64,000 nucleotides of DNA from Protofrankia sp963555925 (GCA_963555925.1 CAUVXJ010000063.1:7065-71064), one strand, 5' to 3'; numbered from the stretch's first letter, positions 50,733 to 60,562 are shown. The notes: generated by a model not told the origin, from the letters alone. Made by a program: numbers and translations.

Positions 50733-51065
50733 CGCCGGCGCTGACCGACTGCACCGACTGCTCCGACTGCTCCGACTTTCCCTTTTCCGCCCTTTTTCAA
50801 CGGCTCCGGCGACAGGACGCGCGCGGCTCGCGACGTCCCGCGCTCGGAGCCGTTCGGCGTCTCAGGCAGACTTGCACGCCGCCGTTGACCGCGCCGACCG
50901 GCATCGACTCCCTGGTCCGGAAAGTTCGACGACCCGCCGACGGCCGTAGAACTTTCCGGACCAGGCGTCATCAGGGCGTCAAAGCCGCTGGTCCCCGACT
51001 CCCGCCGGGCCGATACTCGGTTCCCTTGAGGTCTCCGGGCCCCTGCCGCGCTGGAAGGATCTGCT
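50733..51065. promoter_or_regulatory. kdp operon leader region with two strong hairpins
   Basis: 333 non-coding bases after tesB. A CTGCTCCGA repeat is followed by hairpin 1 (AACGGCTCCG 50799-50808 with CGGAGCCGTT 50845-50854, plus an inner GGACG/CGTCC stem) and hairpin 2 (CCTGGTCCGGAAAGTTC 50910-50926 with its perfect complement 50949-50965, 22-base loop). Hairpin 1 could terminate tesB, but neither is followed by a T run on the plus strand. Hairpin 2 is about 100 bases before the first kdp micro-ORF. Confidence 0.6.
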
Positions 51066-51149
51066 GTGCGTGACCTGATGTTCGTCGTCCTCACCGTCGC
51101 GATATTCACCGTGCTGGGGCTGGTCGTACGAGGGGTGGAGAAACTGTGA
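51066..51149 (+). CDS. Membrane micro-protein at the head of the kdp operon
   Basis: A 27-residue reading frame, MRDLMFVVLTVAIFTVLGL then VVRGVEKL: one hydrophobic helix with a short basic C-terminus. GTG at 51066 is preceded by GGAAGGAT, a good ribosome binding site, and the stop overlaps the kdpF start as GTGA. The design (single helix, coupled to kdpF) suggests a real product, possibly a second KdpF-like stabilising subunit. No family was recognised. Confidence 0.65.
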   Translation: MRDLMFVVLTVAIFTVLGLVVRGVEKL

Positions 51150-51235
51150 CCGCCGAGAACCTGACCGGTCTGATCCTGGCCGTCGCACTCACGATCTTCC
51201 TTGTCATCGCCCTTCTGTTTCCAGAGAAGTTCTAA
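51146..51235 (+). CDS. kdpF: Potassium-transporting ATPase subunit KdpF
   Basis: 29-residue single-helix subunit, MTAENLTGLILAVALTIFL then VIALLFPEKF. The closing FPEKF is typical of KdpF, which stabilises the KdpFABC complex. It overlaps the preceding micro-ORF by four bases and precedes kdpA by 74 bases. Confidence 0.88.
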   Translation: MTAENLTGLILAVALTIFLVIALLFPEKF

Positions 51236-51309
51236 CCTGACCGAATGCGACGCACCGCAGGTTCATCATGGATCTCCCGGTGCAGCCAGAGGCCGCAAGG
51301 GGTTGCGCA

Positions 51310-52974
51310 ATGAACACCACGACGGCGGGGATTATCTTCGTCGCCACTCTCGCCATCGCGCTGGGTCTGACCTACCGACCGTTTGGCGACTACATGGCCC
51401 GGGTTTATACGACCGGGCATCATCTGCAGGTCGAAAAAGTGATCTACCGGGCGGTCGGTGTCGATCCCGACGCGGAGCAGCGATGGAGCACCTATCTGCG
51501 CAGTGTGCTCGTCTTCTCCTTTGTTTCCGTGTTGTTCCTGTACGCATTTCTCCGACTACAGGGCCATCTGCTGCTCAGTCTCGGATTCGCCGGGATGGAC
51601 CAGGGGCAGGCATTCAACACGGCAGTCAGCTTCGTCACGAACACCAACTGGCAGTCGTACTCGGGTGAGTCGACGCTCGGTTATCTCGTACAGATGTCCG
51701 GGCTCGCGGTACAGAACTTCACCAGCGCCGCCGTCGGCATCGCGGTGGCGATCGCGCTGGTCCGCGGCTTCGCCCGCAGCCGCACCGACCAGCTCGGCAA
51801 CTTCTGGGTGGACCTCATTCGCACCGTTGTCCGCATCCTGCTCCCGATCTGTGTGATCGGCGCAGTCGTACTGATCGCGGGTGGGGTCGTCCAGAACTTC
51901 CACCACGTCCAGACGGTGACGACCATCGCCGGTGGTAACCAGTCGGTGACCGGTGGCCCGGTCGCGAGCCAGGAAATCATCAAGGAGTTCGGGACGAACG
52001 GCGGCGGCTTCTACAACGCAAACTCCGCCCACCCGTTCGAGAACCCGACGAACTGGACCAACTGGCTGGAGATCTACCTGCTGCTGTCGATCGGTTTCTC
52101 GCTGCCACGGACCTTCGGAAAGATGGTCGGTGACACCCGCCAGGGCCTCGCAATCGTCTCCGTCATGGTCGTGCTCGCGCTGATCGGCATATTCCTGGTG
52201 AACGGTCTGCAGATGGCCCATCACGGCACTGTGCCGACCGCTGTGGGCGCGTCGACAGAGGGCACCGAGGCGCGTTTCGGCATACCCGGCTCGGCGACCT
52301 TCGCAGCCGCGACGACGCTGACCTCGACCGGCGCGGTGAATTCCTTTCACGACTCCTACACGAGCCTCGGCGGCGCGGTCCTGTTGTTGAACATGATGCT
52401 CGGGGAGATCGCCCCGGGCGGCACCGGATCGGGCCTGTACGGCATGCTCATTCTCGCCGTACTCGCCGTGTTCGTCGGCGGTCTGATGATCGGGCGAACG
52501 CCCGAGTACCTCGGCAAGAAAATCTCCGGCCGGGAGGTGAAGTTCGCCTCTCTCTACATTCTTACGACGCCGACGTTCGTATTGGTCGTCACGGCACTGG
52601 CAATGGCCCTGCCCGGCGAGCGGGCAGCTATGCTGAACTCCGGCGCGCACGGATTGTCCGAGGTGCTGTACGCGGCGACGTCCGCGGGCAACAACAACGG
52701 GTCCGCATTCGCGGGCATCTCGGTGAACACGACGTGGTGGAACACGGCGCTGGGTATATCCATGCTCGCGGCCCGATTTCTGCCGATGGTGTTCGCGCTC
52801 GGTCTCGCGGGCAGCCTGGCCCGACAGAAACCCGTTCCCGCGTCGGCCGGCACGCTGCCCACTCACCGGCCGTTGTTCGTCGGCCTGGTGACGGGCGTGG
52901 CGATCATTGTTGTCGCGCTGACCTACTTCCCGGCTATTGCGCTCGGACCGTTCGCGGAAGGTCTCCACAACTAG
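51310..52974 (+). CDS. kdpA: Potassium-transporting ATPase potassium-binding subunit KdpA
   Basis: 554-residue channel-like subunit of the high-affinity KdpFABC potassium pump. The ATG at 51310 follows AAGGGG at seven bases. The four pore-loop filter regions are visible: FVTNTNWQSYSGE, FGTNGGGFYNANSAHPFENPTNWTN, LTSTGAVNSFHDSYTSLGG and SAGNNNGSAFAGI. Ten membrane helices are expected. It is followed by kdpB after 61 bases. Confidence 0.97.
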   Translation: MNTTTAGIIFVATLAIALGLTYRPFGDYMARVYTTGHHLQVEKVIYRAVGVDPDAEQRWSTYLRSVLVFSFVSVLFLYAFLRLQGHLLLSLGFAGMDQGQAFNTAVSFVTNTNWQSYSGESTLGYLVQMSGLAVQNFTSAAVGIAVAIALVRGFARSRTDQLGNFWVDLIRTVVRILLPICVIGAVVLIAGGVVQNFHHVQTVTTIAGGNQSVTGGPVASQEIIKEFGTNGGGFYNANSAHPFENPTNWTNWLEIYLLLSIGFSLPRTFGKMVGDTRQGLAIVSVMVVLALIGIFLVNGLQMAHHGTVPTAVGASTEGTEARFGIPGSATFAAATTLTSTGAVNSFHDSYTSLGGAVLLLNMMLGEIAPGGTGSGLYGMLILAVLAVFVGGLMIGRTPEYLGKKISGREVKFASLYILTTPTFVLVVTALAMALPGERAAMLNSGAHGLSEVLYAATSAGNNNGSAFAGISVNTTWWNTALGISMLAARFLPMVFALGLAGSLARQKPVPASAGTLPTHRPLFVGLVTGVAIIVVALTYFPAIALGPFAEGLHN

Positions 52975-53035
52975 GCCGAAGGCCGCGCGAGAATGGTTCT
53001 TTCGCGCGGCCGGCGGCCCTCAAAGAGGAATACGG

Positions 53036-55255
53036 ATGCCCACGACCACTGTGAGTAGAAACTCCGCGGCTCCGGCGCATGATCCGGACTCTGCGCGACC
53101 GGCCCGGCGGGTCCAGGGTGGCCTGCTCGACCCCAGGATGCTCTGGCGCTCGGCTCCGGACGCCATCAGGAAGCTGAACCCGACCACCCTGTGGCGTAAC
53201 CCGGTCATGTTCATCGTCGAGATCGGCGCCGTGTTCACCACGGTGCTGGCGATCCGCGACCCCAGCACGTTCGCCTGGCTGATCGTCATCTGGTTGTGGC
53301 TGACCGCGCTGTTCGCGAACCTGGCCGAAGCGGTTGCCGAAGGCCGAGGAAAGGCGCAGGCTGACGCGCTGCGCAAGGCCAAGACCGACACGGTTGCCCG
53401 CCGGCTGATCGGCTGGAAGACCGGCATGGACGTGGGCTCGGCGCGCATCGAGCGGGTCCCCGCGCCGAGCCTGGTCAAGGGCGATCGGGTGGTGGTGGAA
53501 GCGGGCGAGTTCATCCCCGGTGACGGCGACGTCATCGACGGCATCGCGAGCGTCGACGAGTCCGCCATCACCGGCGAGTCCGCGCCGGTGATCCGTGAAT
53601 CCGGCGGCGACCGGTCCGCGGTGACCGGTGGTACCCGAGTGCTGTCCGACCAGATCATCGTAGAGATCACACAACGGCCCGGCGAGAGTTTCATCGACCG
53701 GATGATCTCTCTTGTCGAGGGGGCGCACCGGCAGAAGACGCCGAACGAGATCGCGCTGAACATCCTGTTGGCATCTTTGACCATCATCTTCCTGCTCGCG
53801 GTCGCGACCCTGCAACCGTTGGCGATCTTCTCAAAGGCCCAACAGCCGGGAATCCCTGACAGCGCCGCCCTGAACGCGAACGGCGTCACCGGCATCGTGC
53901 TGGTGTCGCTGGTGGTCTGTCTGATCCCGACGACGATCGGCGCTCTGCTCTCGGCGATCGGCATCGCGGGCATGGACCGACTTGTGCAACGCAACGTGCT
54001 CGCCATGAGTGGCCGAGCCGTCGAGGCGGCCGGCGACGTTAACACGCTGCTACTGGACAAAACCGGAACAATCACTTTGGGCAACCGTGAGGCGCGTGCC
54101 TTCATCCCGGTCGGAGAGGTGGATGAGCAGGTGCTCGCCGATGCCGCGCAGCTGTCCTCGCTCGCCGACGAGACCCCCGAGGGCCGCTCCATCGTGGTCT
54201 TCGCCAAGAGCACCTACGGTCTGCGCGAACGCACCCCGGGTGAGCTGTCCACCGCCACGTTCGTTCCTTTCACCGCGCAGACCAGGATGTCCGGTGTCGA
54301 TCTCACGGGTGACGGACCGGATGCCGGCGGTGGGCGCCAGATCCGCAAGGGCGCGGCAACGGCGGTGCTGACGTGGATCCGCGACCATGGGGGGCCGGTG
54401 CCCGACGGCACGGGCCAGGTTGTCGACGGCATCGCCGCGTCCGGTGGGACGCCGCTGGTCGTCGGTGAGGTGACCGGCAGCTCGGCCGGGGACGCCGGCT
54501 CCGGCCCGACGGCTCGGGTCCTCGGCGTGATCCAGCTCAAGGATGTCGTCAAGTCCGGCATGCGGGAACGCTTCGACGAGATGCGCAGCATGGGCATCCG
54601 CACCATCATGATCACTGGCGACAATCCGCTGACCGCGAAGGCGATCGCCGACGAGGCAGGGGTGGATGACTTCCTGGCCGAAGCCACACCCGAGGACAAG
54701 CTCGCACTGATCAAACGGGAACAGGAGGGCGGCAAGCTCGTCGCGATGACCGGGGACGGCACCAACGACGCTCCCGCCCTCGCCCAGGCCGACGTCGGCG
54801 TTGCCATGAACACGGGCACGTCCGCGGCCAAGGAAGCCGGGAACATGGTCGATCTCGACAGTAACCCGACGAAACTCATCGAGATAGTCGAGATAGGCAA
54901 GCAGTTGCTCATCACCCGCGGAGCACTCACCACCTTCTCGATCGCCAACGACGTGGCCAAGTACTTCGCGATCATCCCGGCGATGTTCGCGGCGGTGTAC
55001 CCGGGGCTGGACACGCTGAACATCATGCGGCTGCACAGCCCGGAGTCCGCGATCCTGTCCGCGGTCATCTTCAACGCGTTGATCATAATTGCGCTGATCC
55101 CGCTCGCCCTGCGTGGTGTGCGTTACACGCCGGGCAACGCCGCGACGATGCTGCGTCGCAACCTCTGCATCTACGGACTGGGCGGCCTGGTCATCCCGTT
55201 CCTCGGGATCAAACTGATCGACCTGGTCATCCAGTTCATCCCCGGAATTCGGTGA
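53036..55255 (+). CDS. kdpB: Potassium-transporting ATPase ATP-binding subunit KdpB
   Basis: 739-residue P-type ATPase that powers KdpA. The phosphorylated Asp341 is in LLLDKTGTITLGNR. The actuator domain has SAITGESAPVIRESGGD, the P domain TGDNPLTAKAIADEAGVDDFLAEATPEDK and AMTGDGTNDAPALAQADVGVAM, and the nucleotide site includes RKGAATAVLTW. ATG 53036 is preceded by AGAGGA. The N-terminal 35 residues are a variable polar lead. Confidence 0.97.
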   Translation: MPTTTVSRNSAAPAHDPDSARPARRVQGGLLDPRMLWRSAPDAIRKLNPTTLWRNPVMFIVEIGAVFTTVLAIRDPSTFAWLIVIWLWLTALFANLAEAVAEGRGKAQADALRKAKTDTVARRLIGWKTGMDVGSARIERVPAPSLVKGDRVVVEAGEFIPGDGDVIDGIASVDESAITGESAPVIRESGGDRSAVTGGTRVLSDQIIVEITQRPGESFIDRMISLVEGAHRQKTPNEIALNILLASLTIIFLLAVATLQPLAIFSKAQQPGIPDSAALNANGVTGIVLVSLVVCLIPTTIGALLSAIGIAGMDRLVQRNVLAMSGRAVEAAGDVNTLLLDKTGTITLGNREARAFIPVGEVDEQVLADAAQLSSLADETPEGRSIVVFAKSTYGLRERTPGELSTATFVPFTAQTRMSGVDLTGDGPDAGGGRQIRKGAATAVLTWIRDHGGPVPDGTGQVVDGIAASGGTPLVVGEVTGSSAGDAGSGPTARVLGVIQLKDVVKSGMRERFDEMRSMGIRTIMITGDNPLTAKAIADEAGVDDFLAEATPEDKLALIKREQEGGKLVAMTGDGTNDAPALAQADVGVAMNTGTSAAKEAGNMVDLDSNPTKLIEIVEIGKQLLITRGALTTFSIANDVAKYFAIIPAMFAAVYPGLDTLNIMRLHSPESAILSAVIFNALIIIALIPLALRGVRYTPGNAATMLRRNLCIYGLGGLVIPFLGIKLIDLVIQFIPGIR

Positions 55256-56160
55256 TCACAATGGCCTCGTCACGCATGCCCGGCTCACTCCGGCACCTGT
55301 TCGCAGCCGTGCGCGTACTTCTGGTACTCACAGTGATCACTGGCATCGCCTATCCATTGGCGATCACCGCGATCGCCCAGCTGCCGGGCCTCAAGCACCG
55401 GGCGGACGGCTCGATGATCAAAACTGTGGACGGTCATGTCGTCGGTTCGTCGCTGATCGGCCAACGCTTCACCGACTCCGACGGCAACCCGATCCCGAGG
55501 TACTTCCAGTCCCGTCCGTCCGCGGCCGGCGATGGCTATGACCCCACCGCGACCTCCGCGTCCAACCTCGGTCCGGAAAGCGTCACCGACACCCTGAACG
55601 ACCCGGCCACCACGGACGACGAGAGCAAGCAGAGCCTGCTCACCCAGGTATGCAGTCGCAGCAAGGCCGTCGGCGACCTCGAAGGCGTCGACGGCCGGCG
55701 TCCCTACTGCACGGCCGGAGGTGTCGGCGCGGTCCTGTCGGTGTTCTACCGTGACCCCGGCCATGCGGGACCGATCACCAAAGTCGTCAGTGTGAACGAG
55801 CAGTGTCCGGCCGCGCCGTTCATCGCCACCTACGAAGGGGTTGCGGTCGAATGCGCGACATACGGTGACGACTACTCCGCGGGAAAACGGGTTCTCGTGC
55901 CCGGCCCGGGTAAGGCGGCGGGCAACCCGGTGCCGCCCGACGCCGTGACAGCCTCCGGTAGCGGTCTGGACCCGGGCATCTCCCCCGCCTACGCCGACCT
56001 GCAGGTGGCCAGGGTCGCCAAGGCCCGCGGGCTCGACCCGGCGGTCGTCCGCACGCTCGTCGACGACCATGTCACCCACCGGGCGCTGGGCTTCCTCGGC
56101 GAGCCGACCGTGAACGTCGTCGAGCTCAACCTCGCCCTGGACACGCTGCCCGCCCGCTGA
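55252..56160 (+). CDS. kdpC: Potassium-transporting ATPase subunit KdpC (long form)
   Basis: 302 residues, well above the roughly 190 of the enterobacterial protein. It has one N-terminal helix (VRVLLVLTVITGIAYPLAITAIAQ) and the KdpC blocks GSSLIGQRFTDSDG, YFQSRPSAAGDGYDPTATSASNLGPES and ALGFLGEPTVNVVELNLALD. A roughly 100-residue insertion (about 135-235) contains four cysteines (VCSRSK, PYCTAGG, EQCPAAP, VECATYG) that could form extracytoplasmic disulfides. GTG at 55252 overlaps the kdpB stop; an ATG three codons on is an alternative. Confidence 0.93.
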   Translation: MITMASSRMPGSLRHLFAAVRVLLVLTVITGIAYPLAITAIAQLPGLKHRADGSMIKTVDGHVVGSSLIGQRFTDSDGNPIPRYFQSRPSAAGDGYDPTATSASNLGPESVTDTLNDPATTDDESKQSLLTQVCSRSKAVGDLEGVDGRRPYCTAGGVGAVLSVFYRDPGHAGPITKVVSVNEQCPAAPFIATYEGVAVECATYGDDYSAGKRVLVPGPGKAAGNPVPPDAVTASGSGLDPGISPAYADLQVARVAKARGLDPAVVRTLVDDHVTHRALGFLGEPTVNVVELNLALDTLPAR

Positions 56161-56239
56161 CAGTCAGGCTGGGCCGGGCCCTGTCACCGCCCGCCGCGCC
56201 GCCCCACACCACGCTGTCGGAACGTTCGGACAATGAGGT

Positions 56240-57019
<780 letters not shown>

Positions 57020-57052
57020 CCACGCCACGATGAAGATCTTCGCGGCACTTGA

Positions 57053-57075
57053 TGTATCTACATAAAGTAGGTACA
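57053..57075. promoter_or_regulatory. Dyad at the toxin-antitoxin promoter (candidate autoregulatory operator)
   Basis: TGTATCTAC and GTAGGTACA, 9-base arms with one mismatch around ATAAA, end nine bases before the antitoxin GTG. It occupies the place of the ribosome site and core promoter, as expected for an operator bound by the antitoxin and for a nearly leaderless transcript. Confidence 0.5.
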
Positions 57076-57083
57076 TTCGACAC

Positions 57084-57365
57084 GTGGAAACCATCGGGCT
57101 ACGAGAACTCAATCAGAACCCTTCCAAGGCGGTGGCCCGGGTGCGCTCCGGAGTCTCGCTTGTTGTCACGGACCGCGGCAAGCCGGTCCTACGGATGGTG
57201 CCCGAGGTGGAGCAGCCGGGCGCTCTCCAGCGGATGGTCGCCACCGGAGACGCCAGTGCCCCCGCCGAGCGGGGCATTCCGGATGTGATCCCCGATCTGG
57301 TGCCAGCCGTCGAGAGCCTGGCCGAGATTCTCATCACGGACCGGGACCGGGAGCGCAGTCGTTGA
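57084..57365 (+). CDS. Phd/YefM-family antitoxin
   Basis: 93 residues. The N-terminal METIGLRELNQNPSKAVARVRSGVSLVVTDRGKPVLRMVP is the Phd/YefM DNA-binding fold; the acidic C-terminal half (PDVIPDLVPAVESLAEILITDRDRER) would wrap the toxin. It starts at GTG with no clear Shine-Dalgarno and overlaps the PIN toxin by four bases (TTGA), the usual coupling. Confidence 0.88.
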   Translation: METIGLRELNQNPSKAVARVRSGVSLVVTDRGKPVLRMVPEVEQPGALQRMVATGDASAPAERGIPDVIPDLVPAVESLAEILITDRDRERSR

Positions 57366-57766
57366 TCTATTTCGACGCCTGCGCCCTGCTGAAGTTCATC
57401 AAGCAGGAGAGGGAGACCGCGGCGCTGCGGACCTGGCGTGGGTTGCTTGCAGAAGGGACCGAACTGGTCACCAGCGGACTGACCCAGCTGGAGATCACCC
57501 GTACCTTGTTACGCGCGGGTGCCGACCACCAGCGGGTGCCCTATTTCATGGGCCAGGCGCTGCGAGGCGTGTATCTCGTGGATGTCACCAGCGCCGTACT
57601 CGCCCGCGCTGTTGCCTACCGCGTTGCGAGGTTGGGTTCGCTTGACGCCATCCACCTGGCCAGTGCGGACCCGTTCCGCAGCGAGTTGACCGACTTTGTG
57701 ACCTACGACCGGGAACTGGCCGCCGCCGCCACTGATCTCGGCTTCCCGGTGAGCTCACCGTCCTGA
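57362..57766 (+). CDS. PIN-domain toxin (VapC-like ribonuclease)
   Basis: 134-residue PIN-fold endoribonuclease. Acidic metal ligands are Asp5 (MIYFDACALLKFI), Glu in TQLEITRTLLRAG, Asp in GSLDAIHLASA and Asp in FVTYDRELAAAATDLGF. The partner is the Phd-type antitoxin just upstream. Start is a TTG overlapping the antitoxin stop. The module sits between kdpE and kdpD, whose normal juxtaposition it breaks. Confidence 0.9.
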   Translation: MIYFDACALLKFIKQERETAALRTWRGLLAEGTELVTSGLTQLEITRTLLRAGADHQRVPYFMGQALRGVYLVDVTSAVLARAVAYRVARLGSLDAIHLASADPFRSELTDFVTYDRELAAAATDLGFPVSSPS

Positions 57767-57774
57767 CCCGAGGC

Positions 57775-57878
57775 ATAGGTAGAAAATACCGCCATAGCGA
57801 CCAAAACTACCTAAGCCTCGTGCCGCCGACGGCCGGGCGTAGGTAGAAACGGCCACTATAGCAACTTTTTCCACCTAC
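57775..57878. repeat. Paired 40-bp inverted-end repeat, locus C
   Basis: Unit 1 (57775-57814) reads ATAGGTAGAAAA to CTACCTAA and is extended outward by GAGGC/GCCTC, giving arms of 13 with one mismatch. Unit 2 (57839-57878) runs GTAGGTAGAAA to TTTCCACCTAC. Period 64 bp. They lie between convergent genes (PIN toxin and kdpD). Confidence 0.9.
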
Positions 57879-57941
57879 CCTTCCGCAGGGACGCACGCGC
57901 GCACACCCGCGCACGCGGTGCAGAGCCTGGCCGCTCGGCGC

Positions 57942-60518
57942 TCAGCCGCCGGAGGTGACAGCGGGAACCGGCTGCTGGACAGACCATGCGGCGGGCAGCG
58001 ACACGACCATCGTGAGCCCGCCGCCGGGGGTGTCGTCCGTGGCCAGCGAACCACCCATGGCCTCGGTCAGGCCACGAGACAGCGCGAGGCCCAGGCCCAC
58101 GCCTGTCGTGTTGTCCCGGTCACCGAGACGCTGGAAGGGTTGGAAGACCTGGTCACGGTTCTCCGCTGGGATGCCCGGCCCGCGGTCGATGACGCGAATC
58201 TCGACCCGATCGGCGAGAGCGCTCGCGGTGATGACCGGATGGGTCCCCTCGGGGGAGTGGCGTAGCGCGTTGGAGACGAGGTTGACCAGCACCCGCTCAA
58301 GGAGCGCGGCGTCGGCATGGATGTCGGGCAGGTCGTCGGGCACCTGGACCGCAACGCTGCGAGCGGGCGGGCCGAGTTCGTCGAGGGCGTGTGGGATGAC
58401 GTCGTCGAGGCCGATCGACCGAGGGAAGACACTGAGCGCGCCGGCCTGCAGCCGGCTCATGTCAAGGAGATTGTCGACAAGCCGGGTGAGCTTGTCCATG
58501 GACTCATCGGCGGTAGCGAGCAGCTCCGCCTGTTCGTCCTCGGTCCAGCTGATGTCCCGCCCGCGCAGCCCGGAGATGGCGGCTTTGGCCGAGGCCAGTG
58601 GTGTGCGCAGATCGTGACTAACCGCGGTGAGAAGGGCTGTTCGTACCCGGTCGGCTTCAGCCAGCGGGCCGGCCTCGGCCGCGGCTTCGGTGAGGCGGCG
58701 CTGTTCCAGCGCGAGTGCGGCCTGGGCCGCGAACGCGGCCAGTATCCGGCGATCCGCGGCGGGCAGTGGCCGTCCACGCAGCACCAGAGCAAGATTGTCT
58801 CCGACGGGAACGTCGACGTCACCGTCATCGGGGCGGGTGCACGGGTCAGTCCCGATGCTGTGGACGACCCGCCACTCGCGGGCACTCCCGCTGTCACGGC
58901 CGGCACCGGAATGCTGCTCGGAGCGTTCCAGGAGGGTGGCGGCTGTCATCCCGAACGTCTCCCGCACCCGTTCGAGGAGCGCCGGCAATGCATGCTCGCC
59001 GCGCAGGACGCTGCCGGCGAGTACGGACAGGGTCGCAGCCTCGGCGGAGGCCCGCGCCGCTTGGGCGTACCGGCGTGCGGCGAGGTCCACAACCCGGCTA
59101 ACCATGATCCCGACGAGCACGAACGCGACCAGCGCGAAAGTGTTGTTACGTTCGGCGATTGTCCAGCGATGCACGGGCGCCGTGAAGTAGTAATTCAGCA
59201 ACAGAGAACTCGCGACGGCGGCGAGCAGAGCGGGCCAGAACCCGCCGACCAGCGCGACGATCACCGCCGCCAGTAGGTAGGCCAGAGCGTCGGTCGTGAG
59301 GTTGAGCGACCCACGTGAGTTCGCCAGGACCACGGTGAGCAGTGGCAGGATGCCCACCGCCAACGCGGTCGCCACCAGCCGGCGCCGCGGCGTCAGGCCG
59401 TGCGCGAGCCGTGGCAACCGCCATGCCCTCCCGATCTCCTCATGGGTGACCATGTGGACGTCGATCGACCCGGACAACTTGGTCGTGGTGACCCCGATAC
59501 CGGGGCTGAACATCTGGGCGAGTCGGCCGCGTCGGCTGGCACCGAGCACCAACTGGGTCGCGTTCTCCGCGCGGGCGAAGTCGAGCAGCGCGGTGGGGAC
59601 ATCCTCACCGATCACCTGGTGATATGTACCGCCGAGGCTCTCCACCAGCGCCCGCTGCCGGGCCAGTGCCTGCGGGTTCGCGCCGGTCAGACCGTCCGAT
59701 CGGGCGACGTGGATGGCGAGCAGATCAGAACCCTTGCTGCGGTCTGCGATCCGGACGGCTCGGCGGATCAGGGTGTCCCCCTCGGGACCGCCGGTAAGAG
59801 CGACGACCACACGTTCACGGGTTTCCCAGGTCCCGGCTATGCCATGTTCGGCCCGGTACCGGTCGAGCTGCTCGTCCACCTTGTCAGCTACCCACAGCAA
59901 TGCTATCTCACGTAACGCGGTCAGATTGCCGACCCGGAAATAGTTCGACAGTGCGGCGTCGATCTTCTCCGGAGCGTAGATGTTGCCGTGCGCCATCCGA
60001 CGGCGCAGCGCCTCCGGGGCCATGTCGACCAGCTCCACCTGGTCTGCATCTCGGACGACGTCATCGGGCACGGTCTCCCGCTGGGCCACGCCGGTGATCG
60101 TCTCAACCACATCGTTGAGTGAATCCATGTGCTGGATGTTCACGTTCGAGATGACGTCTATACCAGCGTCAAGGAGCTCGTGGACGTCCTGCCAGCGCTT
60201 GGCGTTGCGACCGCCGGGGACGTTGGTGTGGGCGAGCTCGTCGACGAGGGCGACCGCGGGCCTGCGGGCAAGGACAGCGTCGACATCCATCTCGGTGAAC
60301 ACCGCGTCCCGGTAGGAGATCTCCTTTCGCGGGACGACCTCCAGCCCTGCCAGCAACGCCGCCGTCTTCGGCCGGCCGTGGGTCTCTACGAAACCGACGA
60401 CCACGTCGGTTCCCCGATCGTGGCGCCGGTGCGCCTCGTCCAGAGCCGCGTAGGTCTTACCGACACCTGGCGCGGCACCGAGGTAGACACGCAAGGTTCC
60501 TCGAGTCACGGCACCCAT
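57942..60518 (-). CDS. kdpD: Sensor histidine kinase KdpD
   Basis: 858-residue membrane sensor for potassium limitation and osmotic stress. It has a KdpD ATP-binding domain (Walker A GAAPGVGKT at 14-22), a universal-stress-protein-like domain (about 230-360), four membrane helices (about 385-490), a GAF-like region, HisKA with the phospho-His near residue 634 (AVSHDLRTPLASAKAA), and HATPase (LVNLVSNALRHSPEGTHP, DRGPGIPAENRDQVFQPF, GVGLGLALSRGL). It signals to KdpE, encoded about 900 bases away on the other strand, not in the usual kdpDE overlap. A 17-bp tandem repeat lies upstream. Confidence 0.96.
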   Translation of the reverse strand: MGAVTRGTLRVYLGAAPGVGKTYAALDEAHRRHDRGTDVVVGFVETHGRPKTAALLAGLEVVPRKEISYRDAVFTEMDVDAVLARRPAVALVDELAHTNVPGGRNAKRWQDVHELLDAGIDVISNVNIQHMDSLNDVVETITGVAQRETVPDDVVRDADQVELVDMAPEALRRRMAHGNIYAPEKIDAALSNYFRVGNLTALREIALLWVADKVDEQLDRYRAEHGIAGTWETRERVVVALTGGPEGDTLIRRAVRIADRSKGSDLLAIHVARSDGLTGANPQALARQRALVESLGGTYHQVIGEDVPTALLDFARAENATQLVLGASRRGRLAQMFSPGIGVTTTKLSGSIDVHMVTHEEIGRAWRLPRLAHGLTPRRRLVATALAVGILPLLTVVLANSRGSLNLTTDALAYLLAAVIVALVGGFWPALLAAVASSLLLNYYFTAPVHRWTIAERNNTFALVAFVLVGIMVSRVVDLAARRYAQAARASAEAATLSVLAGSVLRGEHALPALLERVRETFGMTAATLLERSEQHSGAGRDSGSAREWRVVHSIGTDPCTRPDDGDVDVPVGDNLALVLRGRPLPAADRRILAAFAAQAALALEQRRLTEAAAEAGPLAEADRVRTALLTAVSHDLRTPLASAKAAISGLRGRDISWTEDEQAELLATADESMDKLTRLVDNLLDMSRLQAGALSVFPRSIGLDDVIPHALDELGPPARSVAVQVPDDLPDIHADAALLERVLVNLVSNALRHSPEGTHPVITASALADRVEIRVIDRGPGIPAENRDQVFQPFQRLGDRDNTTGVGLGLALSRGLTEAMGGSLATDDTPGGGLTMVVSLPAAWSVQQPVPAVTSGG

Positions 60519-60562
60519 CGTGCGCCATCAGCAGTGCTCGCCGCGAGGGACGGCTGACGTAT

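Noticed and set aside
50733..51065. ydaO-type c-di-AMP riboswitch before kdp
   Set aside because: Stem-loops are present but I could not find the conserved purine-rich core of that riboswitch class; kept only as an unassigned structured leader.
57775..57878. CRISPR array suggested by repeated 40-bp units and spacers of about 24 bp
   Set aside because: Only two units per locus, interiors vary more than the ends, the spacer of locus A is shared with its flank and no cas genes are near.
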